A stretch of 64,000 nt of DNA from Rotaria sordida (lineage: Eukaryota; Rotifera; Eurotatoria; Philodinida; Philodinidae): NCBI GenBank assembly GCA_905250125.1, contig CAJNOL010000026.1, forward strand, positions 310,077 through 374,076, written 5' to 3'. Every line of letters starts with the position of its first letter. Position 1 is the stretch's first letter. A program made the position numbers and the translations under genes. Below are positions 34,096-46,984 of this stretch, piece after piece. The notes beneath the pieces were generated by a model. The model saw only the letters and a list, made by a program, of their open reading frames with translations. It was not told the DNA's origin and did no database searches.

Positions 34096-36430
34096 GTTGT
34101 TGAGATGAGATATTTAATTAATGCTGTTTTTTTTTCAAACAAGTCGATATGCAAACAAATAGTGTATAATGCTGAAGCGAAAAATATGTGTTTACATTTA
34201 TATTCACCTGTTCTATCTCACGGCTATGTATTTGTTTTCGTGTCAAAATCATACATACTTAATAATGATCATTTATTTTATCGTGCTATGCTTGTTTTAT
34301 ATCTAAATTAGTTTCAATTTTTTTGATGTTACATATCGACAAGCGAGCAATTAAATAGGTAAATTATTTATTGATTATGGTAATGCATACCTTGACAACT
34401 CAGGTGAGGTCTTGTATAACTATTTGGTATGTCATTCATCATGTCGTATGAAAGTAAAAACTATTTCCTTGAAGAACATGTTGCAGCAAGGTCACCTTTT
34501 TTGCTTAAAATTTGTTAAAATTTTTTTTCGATTGTAAGTTTATTGGAGAATCATTAAAAGCATATTTTCATATTTAAATTTTGCGCAATATTGATACAAA
34601 GTCTTGATTGTCAGGAATCGTGCAAACCTTCGAAAAATTGTCTCTCAAATTTTTGCCAAAATTACATGATACAGATTCCATTTTTTTTACTCTTATTACG
34701 AACATTCTCTTTAAAGTTGAGGAGAATAAAATTCTGATGGTGAACAGCGCGTATTACTGATAAATTCGCTGTTACGCACTCGATTTCTGATCAGAAGAAT
34801 TCGACTAATAACATTTCAGTTGAGAATGAAATCTTGCTAATAACAACATCAGATCTACTGGATGGAGAATTATCTTTCGGATAGGGAATTTCCTTACGCT
34901 TTGACTACTTCGAATTAAAGAAAAAAAATTATACATCCCACATTTTCTGCCATTTCGCTCCTTGTTTTAATGCTAAACTCTTCTCGTACTTTTCTTTTCG
35001 GCTTCTTCTTACTTTGAGCTTTGTTTTTGTGTGAGAAATCGATCATGTATATAGCATGATTCATATCCTTTTTCGATCACTCTTGCAGTATTCTTTACAG
35101 TTACACTTTCGTGTTATCCATCAATCATTGCTGTCAACTTAGTTCTCCTATCATTGACAATCCATTTCCTTTGCATCCATCTCTCTGTACTCAGTAGTGA
35201 CGAACTTTCTCTCTCATTGATGATTTGAAAGTAAGTTGGTAAATGAGATAGATGACGTAATTATAGCGAATGAATCATGAAACATTTCTGTTGTATACCT
35301 ATATCTATTTGTTCGAGCGAGATGTGACTGTGACTGCAGGGAACATACATATACGTAGCTACAGCTAGACAATAGAGATTCCTTGACAAAAGTGAAAATT
35401 AACAGATTCATAAGTAACATTGGAAAAGGATTTTTCTATCGGTGTAGTCAGCAGGAAAAACTTTTGTTGCTTCTTACTCGAGTAAATTTTTCATGTCATT
35501 TATTATTGTATTGATCGTCAAACGTCATGATTGTTCAATCTATTCATCGATAAGTCATGAAAACAATTCATATTGTAAACGATTTTCATAAATATCATTT
35601 GTAGACTAGAAATTTCCAAAAGGAAATCATCTAGTTTAACCATAGTGTTATACATGCGGAATGATGGGATCTAATGCATTCATTGTTTTCGATCAAATAC
35701 ATTTACTTTTGCATTGCTGAGGTTTAGGAAAAATGTTCATTTAGAAAGGTCAATTGTCTTTCATATTTGACAATGAAGTGTTAGAGAATATATTTAAGAT
35801 TAATGTTATGTTTATTACTTATGCTCAAAAGCTTATAGTGAGAAACGCTTGGTTATGAAAAGAGTTTTAATTGTATATCTTAAAGTATATGAGATTCTGA
35901 ACACTAAAATTTGAATACAATCTTTTCGTTTTAAAAAAATTTGACCAGTTTTTTGACGATAACCACGTATTTTATTACGGTGAAAGATTTAAGGAAGAGA
36001 GTATGCCATCTAATTACTTACGTCACTGGCACTGATGTCTTTAGAAATATATCAATAGTTTTCCACAAAACTATAACAGATTTGAGACTCAGAAAAACAA
36101 TGACGAAAAACACAATATTTCGATATAGCAAACAATAACTATAATTTAATATTTTCTTCTGTGATCACGAATGAAAAAAAACCAAGGCAAGAAACTATAT
36201 TTTCATTATTTGATCATACTACGACAAATGAATTTGAGTTTGAAATTGAATACTTCCATTTCGAATTGTAGTTAATAAGTTTGATCAACATAACGAAGTA
36301 TTCATTTGAAAACAATTCGTTAAAATATTTTGTTTGATACTTTCTCCTTTCTTTAATAATAGATAGCAATCTGTGTTATACACGAATGAAGATCGCTAGT
36401 GCGTGCAATCATTTATTCTAGTTTTCAATA
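34096..36430. other. Long intergenic region, no gene recognised
   Basis: AT-rich spacer upstream of the MLKL-like gene. Open frames at 34105-34311, 35214-35420 and 35941-36138 have no domain, no splice context and unlike codon use. No transposon ends found. Confidence 0.45.
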
Positions 36431-36433
36431 TAT

Positions 36434-36440
36434 TATAAAT
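36434..36440 (+). promoter_or_regulatory. Possible TATA box
   Basis: TATAAAT followed about 60 bp later by ATATGAA and a strong donor (GTAAGT at 36502). This arrangement suggests a transcript start and a short first exon, but no product can be followed with certainty; the small open frame at 36781 is the nearest candidate. Confidence 0.3.
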
Positions 36441-36780
36441 AGTCGCTTCTAACAGCTGTTGTGCAAACATTGTTAAGAATTTTGCAAAGTAAAAATATGA
36501 AGTAAGTTTATAGCCTTTACTCATTTATGAAACTATTCTTTAATATCTTTCCTTACATGAATTCCAATAATATCGTATGTAGCTTTTTTTTTTTATTTCA
36601 ATCAATATTTTAATTCGCTTGCTCTTGAATGTGCGGTAGGCAATTCAAGATTTTGAATAACACATCAATTATTTGATTCATCGATTATTTGTCACACATT
36701 GAAAATACTATCGAAAAGATTATTTTTTATGTTAAAACTGTGCATCATATCTTTTTTTTCCTATAATTACTCATACATAA

Positions 36781-36894
36781 ATGTTCGTTCGATTATTAGC
36801 AACAATTAATTCAATTTTAGTATTAAGTTACGTATTGACTATTGCTTTAATTTGGCTGGTATATCTCGTATTTGAATTTACTTCAAAGAATTAG
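36781..36894 (+). CDS. Possible micropeptide with one membrane helix
   Basis: A 37-codon frame: a basic start (MFVRLLATIN), a hydrophobic helix of some 22 residues (SILVLSYVLTIALIWLVYLV) and a short polar tail ending FTSKN. Size and layout are like small membrane regulators such as sarcolipin-type peptides or small subunits of membrane complexes, but I cannot assign a family. It could instead be one exon of a longer gene, since CTG|GTATAT at about 36856-36863 is a plausible donor and an acceptor lies at about 37041. Confidence 0.25.
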   Translation: MFVRLLATINSILVLSYVLTIALIWLVYLVFEFTSKN

Positions 36895-37740
36895 TTCACT
36901 ATGAGATACTAATTATTTCTTATAACTCATTAATCTCATTTATTATATACCCCAATATTATATTTCATGCTTTATATAGAATTATTTAGTTAATTTAACA
37001 TAAAAATATTCTCTATACGTTAACAGGTTGTGTTATTTCAGAAATACGATCCTAGTCTTCAAAGAATACTTTTCAATATTAAAACATTAAAATACAAAAT
37101 TATAAAAAGAGAAATTTTAAATAACAACAAAAAGTTTTTCAGATCACGTCCTTTCAAATGATATTGTTATTTTGTTTTGTTTTTTTTTGTTTTTCGCATT
37201 GAAATCATCGGTAGGCAACTTCGTGATAATGATGATCAAGTGCTTGTGTGTTTGTGTTTAATTTCTAATCAAGACACGCTAATGGATATTTCGTTTAAAA
37301 ATAGTATCAAATTCATTTTAAAAAAAAGTTTAATATGAATAAAACATGCCGAAAAAGTAATGAAGTATAAATACTTCAGTCAAGAATCCTTACATTAGCA
37401 CACATTTTGTCACACAAAACATTTCTTTTACTTCTTCCTTGCGTTCTGTTTCTCACTTCTATGCTTTCATTCAAGCGATCGTGATAAATTAACTCAACAA
37501 GAGTATCGCCTCGGTTGCTTCTACGCATAAAATTGCTGAGCAGACACAGACACGAAAAAAAGTCGTAGAACTGCATTGTTTGTAACAAAGAAAAAAACAA
37601 TATTTCACTTTATTTTTTCTTTCCTTCTTGTTCATATTTGTTTCTTTACTTTCAAAACTGAAAACGATAACATTTATTTTATTCACTTACCATCACGTCA
37701 TGTAGAGTTTCTTTGTACATATAACGACAACAATAAAATC
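36895..37740. other. Spacer upstream of the 37.7-kb gene
   Basis: AT-rich. The frame of the next gene stays open up to 37576, but residues before 37741 are hydrophobic and low-complexity, and an acceptor-like TGTAG lies shortly before the preferred start. It probably holds promoter and leader. Confidence 0.4.
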
Positions 37741-38430
37741 ATGCGTGAACCGATGACATTATTTGAACAATCAAATATTTTTCACAAAATAAATCGTCAA
37801 CGTTTACCTTTTGATCAGACAGTACGACATCCTCCTGTTTATTCTTCTTTAAATAATGTTGATGATCATGATCTAGAATTAAAAACTCTTTCATTCGATG
37901 TTTATACTAGTAAACATCTAGTAACAACTGGAAAATCGATCTTACCATACTCTGGACGTCATCATTTAGACGAAATTCTTTTACCTGCTATTGAGAAAGA
38001 TATTCATCGTGATGAAAATCAACGTCGACGAAAGAAAAAACGTCCTTCCTATCGTAAATCACTCTATCATTCAACTTTATCTAGTTCGACTCAAGTTGAT
38101 TTAACTCAATTGACTGCTCGTGGTACGAAACCAGAAATTCAAACAATAATACCAATAGCCAATGACGATGATACAATTGGTAATTATCAACGTCATTATG
38201 CTCCACCACCAAGTCCATCCGATGATGAAATTGAACGATTATTATATAAACTAGAAGCAGTAAATCAATCTCGTTCACCTTCACAACAATCAATTAAAGA
38301 GAAAGAAGGATATATACCATTTCGTTTGCCAACACTCTATCGACCAGCACAATCTCGTCGTACATGGATAAATTCATCACCCAAAGATGTTAGATCGACT
38401 CTATCGAATTATCTTGGAAAATATTATTAA
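37741..38430 (+). CDS. Unrecognised basic, disordered protein
   Basis: Single-exon 229-residue protein starting MREPMTLFEQSN. An upstream in-frame ATG at 37576 would add 55 residues rich in Phe, which I judge to be leader sequence. Seen: a basic patch (NQRRRKKKRPSYRKS), a Ser/Thr-rich middle, a Pro-rich piece (YAPPPSPSDDEIERLLYKLE) and a C-terminus VRSTLSNYLGKYY. There is no membrane segment, catalytic motif or known domain. Codon use matches neighbouring genes, so expression is likely. Function unknown. Confidence 0.6.
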   Translation: MREPMTLFEQSNIFHKINRQRLPFDQTVRHPPVYSSLNNVDDHDLELKTLSFDVYTSKHLVTTGKSILPYSGRHHLDEILLPAIEKDIHRDENQRRRKKKRPSYRKSLYHSTLSSSTQVDLTQLTARGTKPEIQTIIPIANDDDTIGNYQRHYAPPPSPSDDEIERLLYKLEAVNQSRSPSQQSIKEKEGYIPFRLPTLYRPAQSRRTWINSSPKDVRSTLSNYLGKYY

Positions 38431-41352
38431 AAATATCAGCTAGTTTGTTTTCTGTATACAAAAAAAATTATTGAGTTTTGTAAATGTTTGTTTTTTTGCT
38501 TGTATATCTATCGATCTTGAAGTACTATAAACAATGTTTATTCATCAAAAGAGATATTTAATAGATATATTTCTCGAGCTTATTTCAATTTTTTTAATTT
38601 ACAATGTTTCAATTTTCAGGTTAGTGTGGATTAATTGGTCAAATACACATCTTTGTTTGGAATAACTATAAAATTTGGTATTGAATTTATCTGTTGCTCT
38701 AGAAAGGTCATTGTTAAGTGATTATTTAAGTATGAATTATATTTTGTATTCATCATTATCTGACTTGATGAGTATAATAGTGATAAATAAATAGAAAAAA
38801 GACCATTCTTTGCACTTTAGTTTTGGTTTGTTAAAAAAATGGATCATGATTATCTTAATTTATTGAATCAATTATGAGTCTGACTTATGTACATCAAGCA
38901 TCGTTTGATTGAAGTTCTATGGACTGCTTTTCACATACTTCTCTAATCGCACTATAACATATAGACGAACTCTTTTTTTTTGATGCTATGAAGATTGCCG
39001 TTGATTATTACCAATTACTTCTATCTACGTCTTTTATCAAAGTCGAAAATTATGTATTCAACTTTTGATCAGTGTAAGACTAGAGAAAATCTTACGTCGA
39101 AAAATTTCGTAAGTAGCTTGATCAGTCATGAGATATATAGGAGAGTTTTAATGAGATGTTCTCACAATATAAATAAAAGATAACAAGAGAACAAAATTAC
39201 ATAGGAAACTATACGAGACAACGCGAGAGAAAAGAAATCACCAAGGGATAATAGCCAAATCAGTTAATGGTACAATATAACCATCTGTGTTAACATTAAT
39301 ACTTCGACTCTTTGATTGAAATGGATCATGAAAGGTTTCTGCTCATACTGATGCGCAGAATAGAAGGAAGATATTTTGATCATGGCTATAAGAAATCAAG
39401 AAAAACAAATATACATATGTATACTGTAAATATCGTAATAAGAAAATTAGAGAGAAAACAGAAACCAGATGTCTATGTATGACAAAAGAAAAGACGTAGC
39501 CATGATTATACTAATGAAATAAACACAGGTAAATATGAAACCAGTGTGTAAAATTTTCTTCAGAAAATGTATCTATTAGTAACGTACCATCAGTCTTTTT
39601 TGGTAACCATTATATTGTGAAGTTGGATATAAAAAATATTATATATTTCGATAGTGTATTAACATTTTTGACATGTCTTCATTCAAGGAAATCCTTGATA
39701 TATTTTATTATCCATTGAAAATCAATTGACTAATGAATAAAATTTGACCCTTTTTTTCTGTGTATTTGATAATTACGTTCTTTACATGTTTTACAACTCT
39801 GGTATATATTGATTCTTTTGAGAAAGATTGAAAAGAATGTAATTCTATTATATTACTTCAACTCATAAAGGTATAATCAACAGTAAATATAAAATTACAC
39901 AAAAATACGAGAGAACCTACATCAGAAAAGAAGGAAAATATCAATCATTAACCAAGGATCAGTGATCGAACTAATTAAAGGTAACACGATATCACGTGCT
40001 GATGCTAACAGGTTCGACGATAGATAATTAATTGTTTGTTATTACTGCTGCCATTTTTCTAATAGGTGAACAATGTTTTTATGATCTATTGTCGTTTTGA
40101 AAACATGATTTAGATTGACTTGATGAGTTTAATGCACACATTAGTAAAATATGTTTAACACTAAATTGAATTATTCCTTCGATAAAGCTGTATTCATTTA
40201 CTAACTCTTATAAGAAATTTTTAACTATTGACTTAATGAACTACACAAGTGCATAAGTGGAAGAAGGTGCTGTTTGTGCTTATGAGAAGATTCTTTAAGG
40301 CACTGCGAGCTCCCTAAAAAAACTTAAGTTTTCGTCAAAAAAATGAAAATTAAGATAAATGCATGGAAAGATAATCTGAATTCTGTTCTTTCAGAAACAA
40401 CATGATTTTAAGAATTATCACCCCGTTTTTAGCAAATATTTCTTTGATAATTTTTGTCTTTTTCCGCTTAAAAAAATGTGGTTTTGTTTTAGAAAAAAAA
40501 AAAAGATTTTCAGTTGTCTATATTGAAAAATAAACATTTTGATTAACTCCACCATGGTTTATAAAAAAAAATTATAGCTCATCCAACGATAATGAGAAAT
40601 TAGTTAATCAATAGACAATAAGAAAAGTTTTGATGTAATTTCTCTCAAACGTCATGGTATAGAGATGAAAATTTTACCATAGACTGTCCCCTACATTCCC
40701 AACATATTCTGAAAATCTCATGCGATTTGAATGTACATGATGCGAAATTGGTTTTTGAGGGGGAGGAGGGGTTCCTAAAAAGATGCGATATTTTGTAATT
40801 TATTAGCAAAAGGCATAAATATTGAATAGATACGTTTGTTCATACACACGTATATTAACAGCTATCGATCGAATGACGGCACACATGACTGTATATAACT
40901 ATTGCATCTATATTCCAAAATGAGAAGACAATACAATATAGTACTTCAAAACATTCAAATTAGAAGGAATAAGTTAGTTGTAAGTATACGAAAGATGTGC
41001 ACGAAATAACGGAATCTAATTTACACTGAAAAAAAGCTTACAAAGGAAGGGAATAGTAATGGCATCCAAGGTAGTTCAAATTACCCTTAATAAGAATAGT
41101 ATTAAGATAGATTGTTAGAAGCCGTGTGATTGTCTTATCCACTAAATTACGAATTGTAACTAGAAGACATATAATTCTTTCAATGCTTAAATCTCGTTAA
41201 GCTAAGCTCGTTTTGAGAACAATAATGTTTCAAATAAAAGAATACAAGTATTCGATATCAGAATAGCTTATTATCAATCACATTCAAACTCAAACATATA
41301 TACTTCAGTCGAATTCATTGTTGCCGCAAAAAACCAGTATCTAATGATATGA
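38431..41352. other. Long intergenic region, no gene recognised
   Basis: AT-rich with scattered poly-A and poly-T. Open frames (for example 38995-39183) show no domain. No inverted repeats with clear ends were found by eye. Confidence 0.4.
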
Positions 41353-41661
41353 GACGTTTATTCGTCTATTCGAGATTATCACACTGACGAGAAAACTTAT
41401 TGGCATTGTGAAAATCTTAAAAAATTTAATTCTCATTATCACATACATACATGTAATTTTGCTACCATCGTCACACATGCGGTCATTGTTAACCCTCATG
41501 GTGTTTATATAACAAATTGTATTCATGATCCAATCAAAATATCACTAAGAAAATTCCATGCCAGTCTCATCGATCGTGCAAACAATACACAAGAGTCAAC
41601 TCATACTGTTGCATCACAGTTATCCGATCAAGCATCTTTACATTTACCACCATCAGATTAA
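41353..41661 (+). pseudogene. FLYWCH zinc-finger remnant
   Basis: The + frame is open from a TGA at 41350-41352 to the TAA at 41659-41661. It reads TDEKTYWHCENLKKFNSHYHIHT, then a histidine-bearing stretch (THAVIVNPHG), then RKFHASLIDRANNTQEST. The YWxC core, the following basic loop and the RxFxxxLxxRA tail match FLYWCH fingers, which are common in MULE-type transposases and their domesticated relatives. The second zinc Cys is replaced by Ser (NSHYH), and there is a stop just before the finger. It is likely a decayed copy, though an intact upstream exon cannot be excluded. Confidence 0.5.
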
Positions 41662-42233
41662 AATATCTTGATAAGACATATGAATACTTGTAACATTATA
41701 TGTATCAATACGATAATCAAAATAAATTGTTCTTCTTGTGCTTTACTTACATATGTACATATTTCAGTTTATGATTTTGAGAATAAAATAAAAATTATTA
41801 TTTCTTTTATCTTTTTGTTTTTTTAATCGTTTATCGAAATTGAAGATTAGATTTGGTTATTTCGAGTACATCTTTTAATAATATGTTTTTTTTTTTGGAT
41901 CAATAAATTTATTTGAAAATACAAACATCAAGCACATTAATTTCATTAAAATGAGATAAAAATATAATTAATTTACATTAACACAGAGTTCTTAGTGTCA
42001 ACGTCTGTCTTTCAAGTATGTTTGACTTATAATATGATTGATCTATACTTTATTTTGTATGGATCGATCTGTATATGTCGCACAACTTAAAATATTCTAT
42101 TAAAATCACAAGTCATTTATCGCACAAAAAAAAACCATATTTGAACTTCAGAAAAAAAAAATGCTAATTTTTTTGTCCTCTTCTGGATCAATGAAAGATT
42201 AATTAATAGATTATCAATTCAAATAAGAGCACA
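41662..42233. other. Spacer downstream of the rhamnose-synthesis fusion gene
   Basis: AT-rich 3' region with several poly-T tracts. No gene seen. Confidence 0.45.
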
Positions 42234-44397
42234 CTATTCTAAATTATAAGATCCATCGTTCTGCCAATGATCAGGATGTTCTTGATACCATTTAATAGTC
42301 ATACGAATACCATCATCAAATTTAATTTCTTGTTTCCAACCTAAACTTTCAAGTGCATCTGTCATAACAGAATATCGGCAATCATTAAAATAACGATCTT
42401 TAACATAAACAATTGAATCTTCAAGTTTAACTTCTGGCTTCATTAACTTAAGAAGTATTGAAGCTATTTCCATAACTTTAATTTCATCTTTTGAACCAAT
42501 ATTATAAATCATTTTTATTTTACCTTTACGAAGAACAAGATCAATAGCATGTACTGTATCTGTTACATGAATAAAATTTCGAACTTGTTTTCCATCACCT
42601 TGTATTGTCATTTTTTCATTATTCATTATTGATGTAATAAAACGAGGAATAACTTTTTCAGGAAATTGATATGGACCATAAACATTATTACCACGTGTTA
42701 TAACATATGGTAATTTAAAACTTTCACCATAAGATTTAACAAGAAATTCAGCTGCTGCTTTTGTTGCTGCATAAGGATTTGTTGGATTAAGAACAGCTGT
42801 TTCATGACAACTACCTAAATAAATCAATTATTTCTTTTATTTTTAGAAATTTTCAATTTTAACATTATTCTAGTACCTGCTGGCCACTCTCCATAAACTT
42901 CATCGGTACTAATATGTATAAATTTTCGAAGTTTATTATAAATTCGACTTGCTTCAAGTAAACAATGTGTACCAAATATATTTGATTCAGTAAATAGAAT
43001 ACTATTACCAAATGATGTATCAACATGTGTTTGTGCTAAATAAATTAAAATAAAAAATAAATAGAAATCGATTAAATCATGTAAAATTTTACCAGCAAAA
43101 TGAACAACATGTGTAATATCATATTGTTTCATTAAATGTAACATTAAATCTTTATTATTAATACTTGCAACAACTAATTTATATTTCGATGAATCAGCTT
43201 GTTCAACATTTCGTATATTAGAACATGTATCAAGTTTATCAACATTAATAACTGTATCTTCAGGATATGTTTTAAGCCAATAATTAACAAAATTACTTCC
43301 TATAAATCCACAACCACCAGTAACAAGTAATCGTCGTGTTTCAGTTAAATCATGATTATTAGTTGCTTTCATATTTGCTCGATGTACACATATTGTTTCA
43401 ATACTTTTTTTTAATTCTGGTAATATATGTGGTGTATAATAAAGTTTACGTGTATCCGGTGATAACATTTTCATCCATTGTTCAAGTTTATCTGTAGATA
43501 AAATATTATTTGAACGACGTGCAGCTAATCGTGCACTTTGGTCTTCAAATGATTCTAATTCATAATTTAAAACTTCGCCTGTTTTCTCTTGATAAGTTTT
43601 AAGAATCCAATCATGATCAGCCCTTTAAAACAAATAATAATATAGAAATTTCATTTACATTAAACGTTAAAAACAGAAATACTAACCATCCTTTACTGCA
43701 GGCATTTATTCGACCACCAAATTTACCATCATGTGTAAGTGCCAGAAGTATTGGTAATACATCTGACATAACTGTCATGCTATTCGGTAATGATGTAATT
43801 TTTTTATAAGCAACAATTTTAGTAATGAAATCTCTTGAATTTGGTTCATCCGATATTGGCATTCGAATACGAGCACTAAAATAATCAAATAGAAAAATAG
43901 AACATTAAAAAAAAATCTTTTTACTTTATCACATGTGGATAAGCATCAATTAATAAATCAGTTGTACCTTTGACAGTTGAATAAGATGAACCAAAAAAAT
44001 TTGGTGGATCATTTTCTGTATATGCATAAGTCAAATCATTTGGATTTGCATATTCATAAATACAGCCAGTACCAATATAAAGAGTTGGAATAGGAGCAGC
44101 TAATTTAGAATATTGCATTGTTGCTTGCGCAATAAACATTGGTGCTAATAGATTATCACGCATATTATCTTTAAGTTTACCTGGTTTTTCTAAATAATCA
44201 ATATTTGAAATACCGTCACCATGTGTTCGACCAAGAGCACAAATAACACGATCGGGTTTATGTGTAATAATATCTTCTTCAACATCTTTTAATGATGCTA
44301 CACGTCGACCAGATACTACTTTTTGACCAGCAACATTGAGTAAATCACGACATTGTCCACCAATCCAACCCGCTGCGCCATATACTAACCAGAGCAT
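42234..44397 (-). CDS. Bifunctional nucleotide-sugar enzyme: epimerase/reductase + 4,6-dehydratase, 5 exons
   Basis: Exons 43925-44397, 43687-43875, 43093-43622, 42877-43035 and 42234-42814 sum to 643 residues. Two Rossmann-fold SDR domains are joined. The N-terminal domain (1-240) has GAAGWIG (7-13), YxxxK at Tyr139/Lys143 and LRIRMPISD-like sequence, resembling the 3,5-epimerase/4-reductase half of plant RHM and UER1. The C-terminal domain (about 317-643) resembles RmlB: VTGGCGFIGSN with glycines 323/326/329, STDEVYG (440-446, catalytic Thr-Asp-Glu), YAATK (Tyr465, Lys469) and GDGKQVRNFIHVTD. Together they could convert a UDP- or dTDP-glucose to the L-rhamnose form in the cytosol. The domain order is the reverse of plant RHM. 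A splice-acceptor-like TTTTAG lies three bases before the ATG. Confidence 0.88.
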
Positions 44398-46984
44398 ACT
44401 CTAAAATAGAATCAAACTTGTTAAATATTTTCATTTTGTTTTGTTTTTTGTATTCGATTTTGTTTCAATTTAGAAGAGTTTCTTTCAAGAAACAGTACAT
44501 ACTACGGACATAATTAGAAGCAAAGGAAGAATCATGGTCACACGGCAAAATAACATTCGAGAAAGGTGAGAAGAACCTTCTGATATGATTTTTTTTTCAA
44601 TTTCTTGTTATGTTTAGTCATGTTGAAAAATAAAGACGTCTACATAATGTTTTGCCTAAAGCAATGCATGATATAGAAGATTTTGCTTTATCACGCTTAA
44701 CGAAGAAACCTGAGCGATACACGTATACTCATTTTGCCTTTACTCACTGAGAATAAATGTTACATTGTGTGATTTTTTTCTTCTGTTGACATCCGTCGTA
44801 CTATGATTCGTCCTTCTCAGTTATTTGTTCCGTGATCGGTAGAAAGAGGAGCGAAAAAAAAGGAGCAAAAAACGAAAGAAAAATCGATTTACAGCCATAT
44901 GATAAAATCATTAGAGCGTGGATCACTTTAGTCTTGATTTCTTTTTTAAGTTAATTTCATAATAAATAAAATCAAGCTTTCTTTATATAATTCCAAGGAC
45001 AAAAAGTAAATTGAAAGAACTATATTGCATTGATATAGACTCAAAAAGAATTAATTCTTTACTAAAATAATAGCATTGTTATTATTCTTTAATAGAAACA
45101 TATCCCGTCAGTTATGTACATACTCTTACCAGCTGGATCTAAATATATGTTTCGTTGCTAGTTTAAGACTGTTAATCAATAATATATTATATATATATAA
45201 AGTTTATTTATAATAATTTCGTCTATGATGGCAGTAGTGCTTCCAATAATATTACTAGGCTATTTTAAAATTGACGATATAAACTTGAACTAAAGTGCAT
45301 TGTTGTAAAGAAAAAAAAGAATCCTGGCAATGGTAAATAATATTGACCTACACTGCACTCTTCACAGAATACAAGAAAAAACAAATATAAGCAGAGAAAA
45401 AAATCGGTGAAGGTAGAGTTAATTTTCTTTTTTTTTTCTTCTCTATTCTGTGCTACTTCGAACATAAAAGTCCTCTATAATTACAATAAAGAATCAAAAT
45501 TTTTCTTTTCTCATTCTTTTTTTCTGTTAAAGTTGTGGCAGAACAAAGAAGAAAAACGACAGCTCAGAATAGTAACCAACCATGTAATAGAGGATAGAAA
45601 GAAAAGAAACGACTAAATTATAGACATGACCTATGAAAGTGAATGAGCTGACAGCAGAATTTCTAGAAGTGTATTGCAATAAAACAGATTTTTTTCGACA
45701 AAATAATGATGTACGTCGTAATTCAAAAGCATTAGACATATCAGAGCCAAAATAAAACTTTCATCGTCAAACTAGTAAACTAAAAATATGCAGGGGTGTC
45801 CCTAAGACTAGATAGGAGGCATCGATGACTCACTAGACCGATCAGGTTTTTGCTGAAGTTGATTGGATTTGAATGAGGAATGCACATTTTATTGGAAATT
45901 GGTGAGCAAAAAAAATCAATAAAACGCTGGACAAAAACGACAGTTTTTCAAGACTGGAGGAAGGCCATCCTTGTCCTTGCTCGAGGCATCTCGAAAAATG
46001 TGAACTGCTCATGATGTACACGGACTGAGATGTTCAAGTTTTAAGATATTTGAAGTGTATGTAATGTGCCAACAATTCAAAATTTTACCAAGACTTTTTT
46101 CCCTTTTTTGTCATGGTTGGATAGAGCTTGTCGAATTACATAAGAATAAGTATCTATCAGATATAGAAAAGGAACTTTTATGACAGTAAGAATTTCCGGT
46201 CTATTTTTCTCAACTGTAAAAATAATAGTATCATGGATATTAGGTCAGTTATCCTATGATTTTTCAAAAAATTCATCCAAGATAGTGTAAATGGAAGCGA
46301 TTATTAGATCTTTTTGTCTTTCCTGGTGATAGGATGACAACCCGTCTGGTTCACCTTTAGCTATGCCATTAATCATGAATTTTTCTCTTAAAATATTCTT
46401 TCTCTATGTAAAAAATACTATATCTTTGGTAATTTGGCAAGCTAAATCCTACTATGACAAAATGTAAAAAAAAAAATCATACTGGTATTTTTAATTGTTA
46501 GCACGTTGCATACATTGTAAATAAATATGTCATGAAAATCGTGACAATTTTCAACAAAAGTCAGCATGAGATAGAGTTTTTAAAGGATCGATGATAAATC
46601 GAATTTATTTCACTGATTCCAGTAACTAATTGAGAATTGTCAATTAATTAGAGAAATATTTCAAGTGCGCAAAATTGAAAGTCAAATATATTTTCTACAC
46701 ATTTTTTTAAAATATAATTATATGGATTGGAAATCAAAAGAAAAATTTAGTCTCACCATGGATGCCACTATTATGACATTAAAAAGATTAGACAATTGTA
46801 CTAGGTGGGTAAAAATATTATTCCCGGGAGGTTATGCTATGATTGCAAATGGAAGACATTATGAATTTTATATGAAATGAAAGCTTGTCAAAAATGGTGT
46901 TTATTGATACTAAATAGTGAGGGTTATAAAAACTTTTTCATATCAAACTTAAGAAACTTTCAGAAATTTTATACTTTTTTTATG
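44398..46984. other. Long intergenic region
   Basis: No gene recognised. A stretch at about 46060-46150 (CATGGTTGGATAGAGCTTGTCGAATTAC, quoted partly) is a diverged relative of the arm of the foldback element at 46985-47560, so old insertions of that family may be nested here. Open frames at 45265-45739 and 46665-46880 are low-complexity. Confidence 0.4.

Noticed and set aside
37376..37686. Minus-strand frames upstream of the 37.7-kb gene
   Set aside because: Low-complexity overlapping frames antisense to the leader of a better gene.
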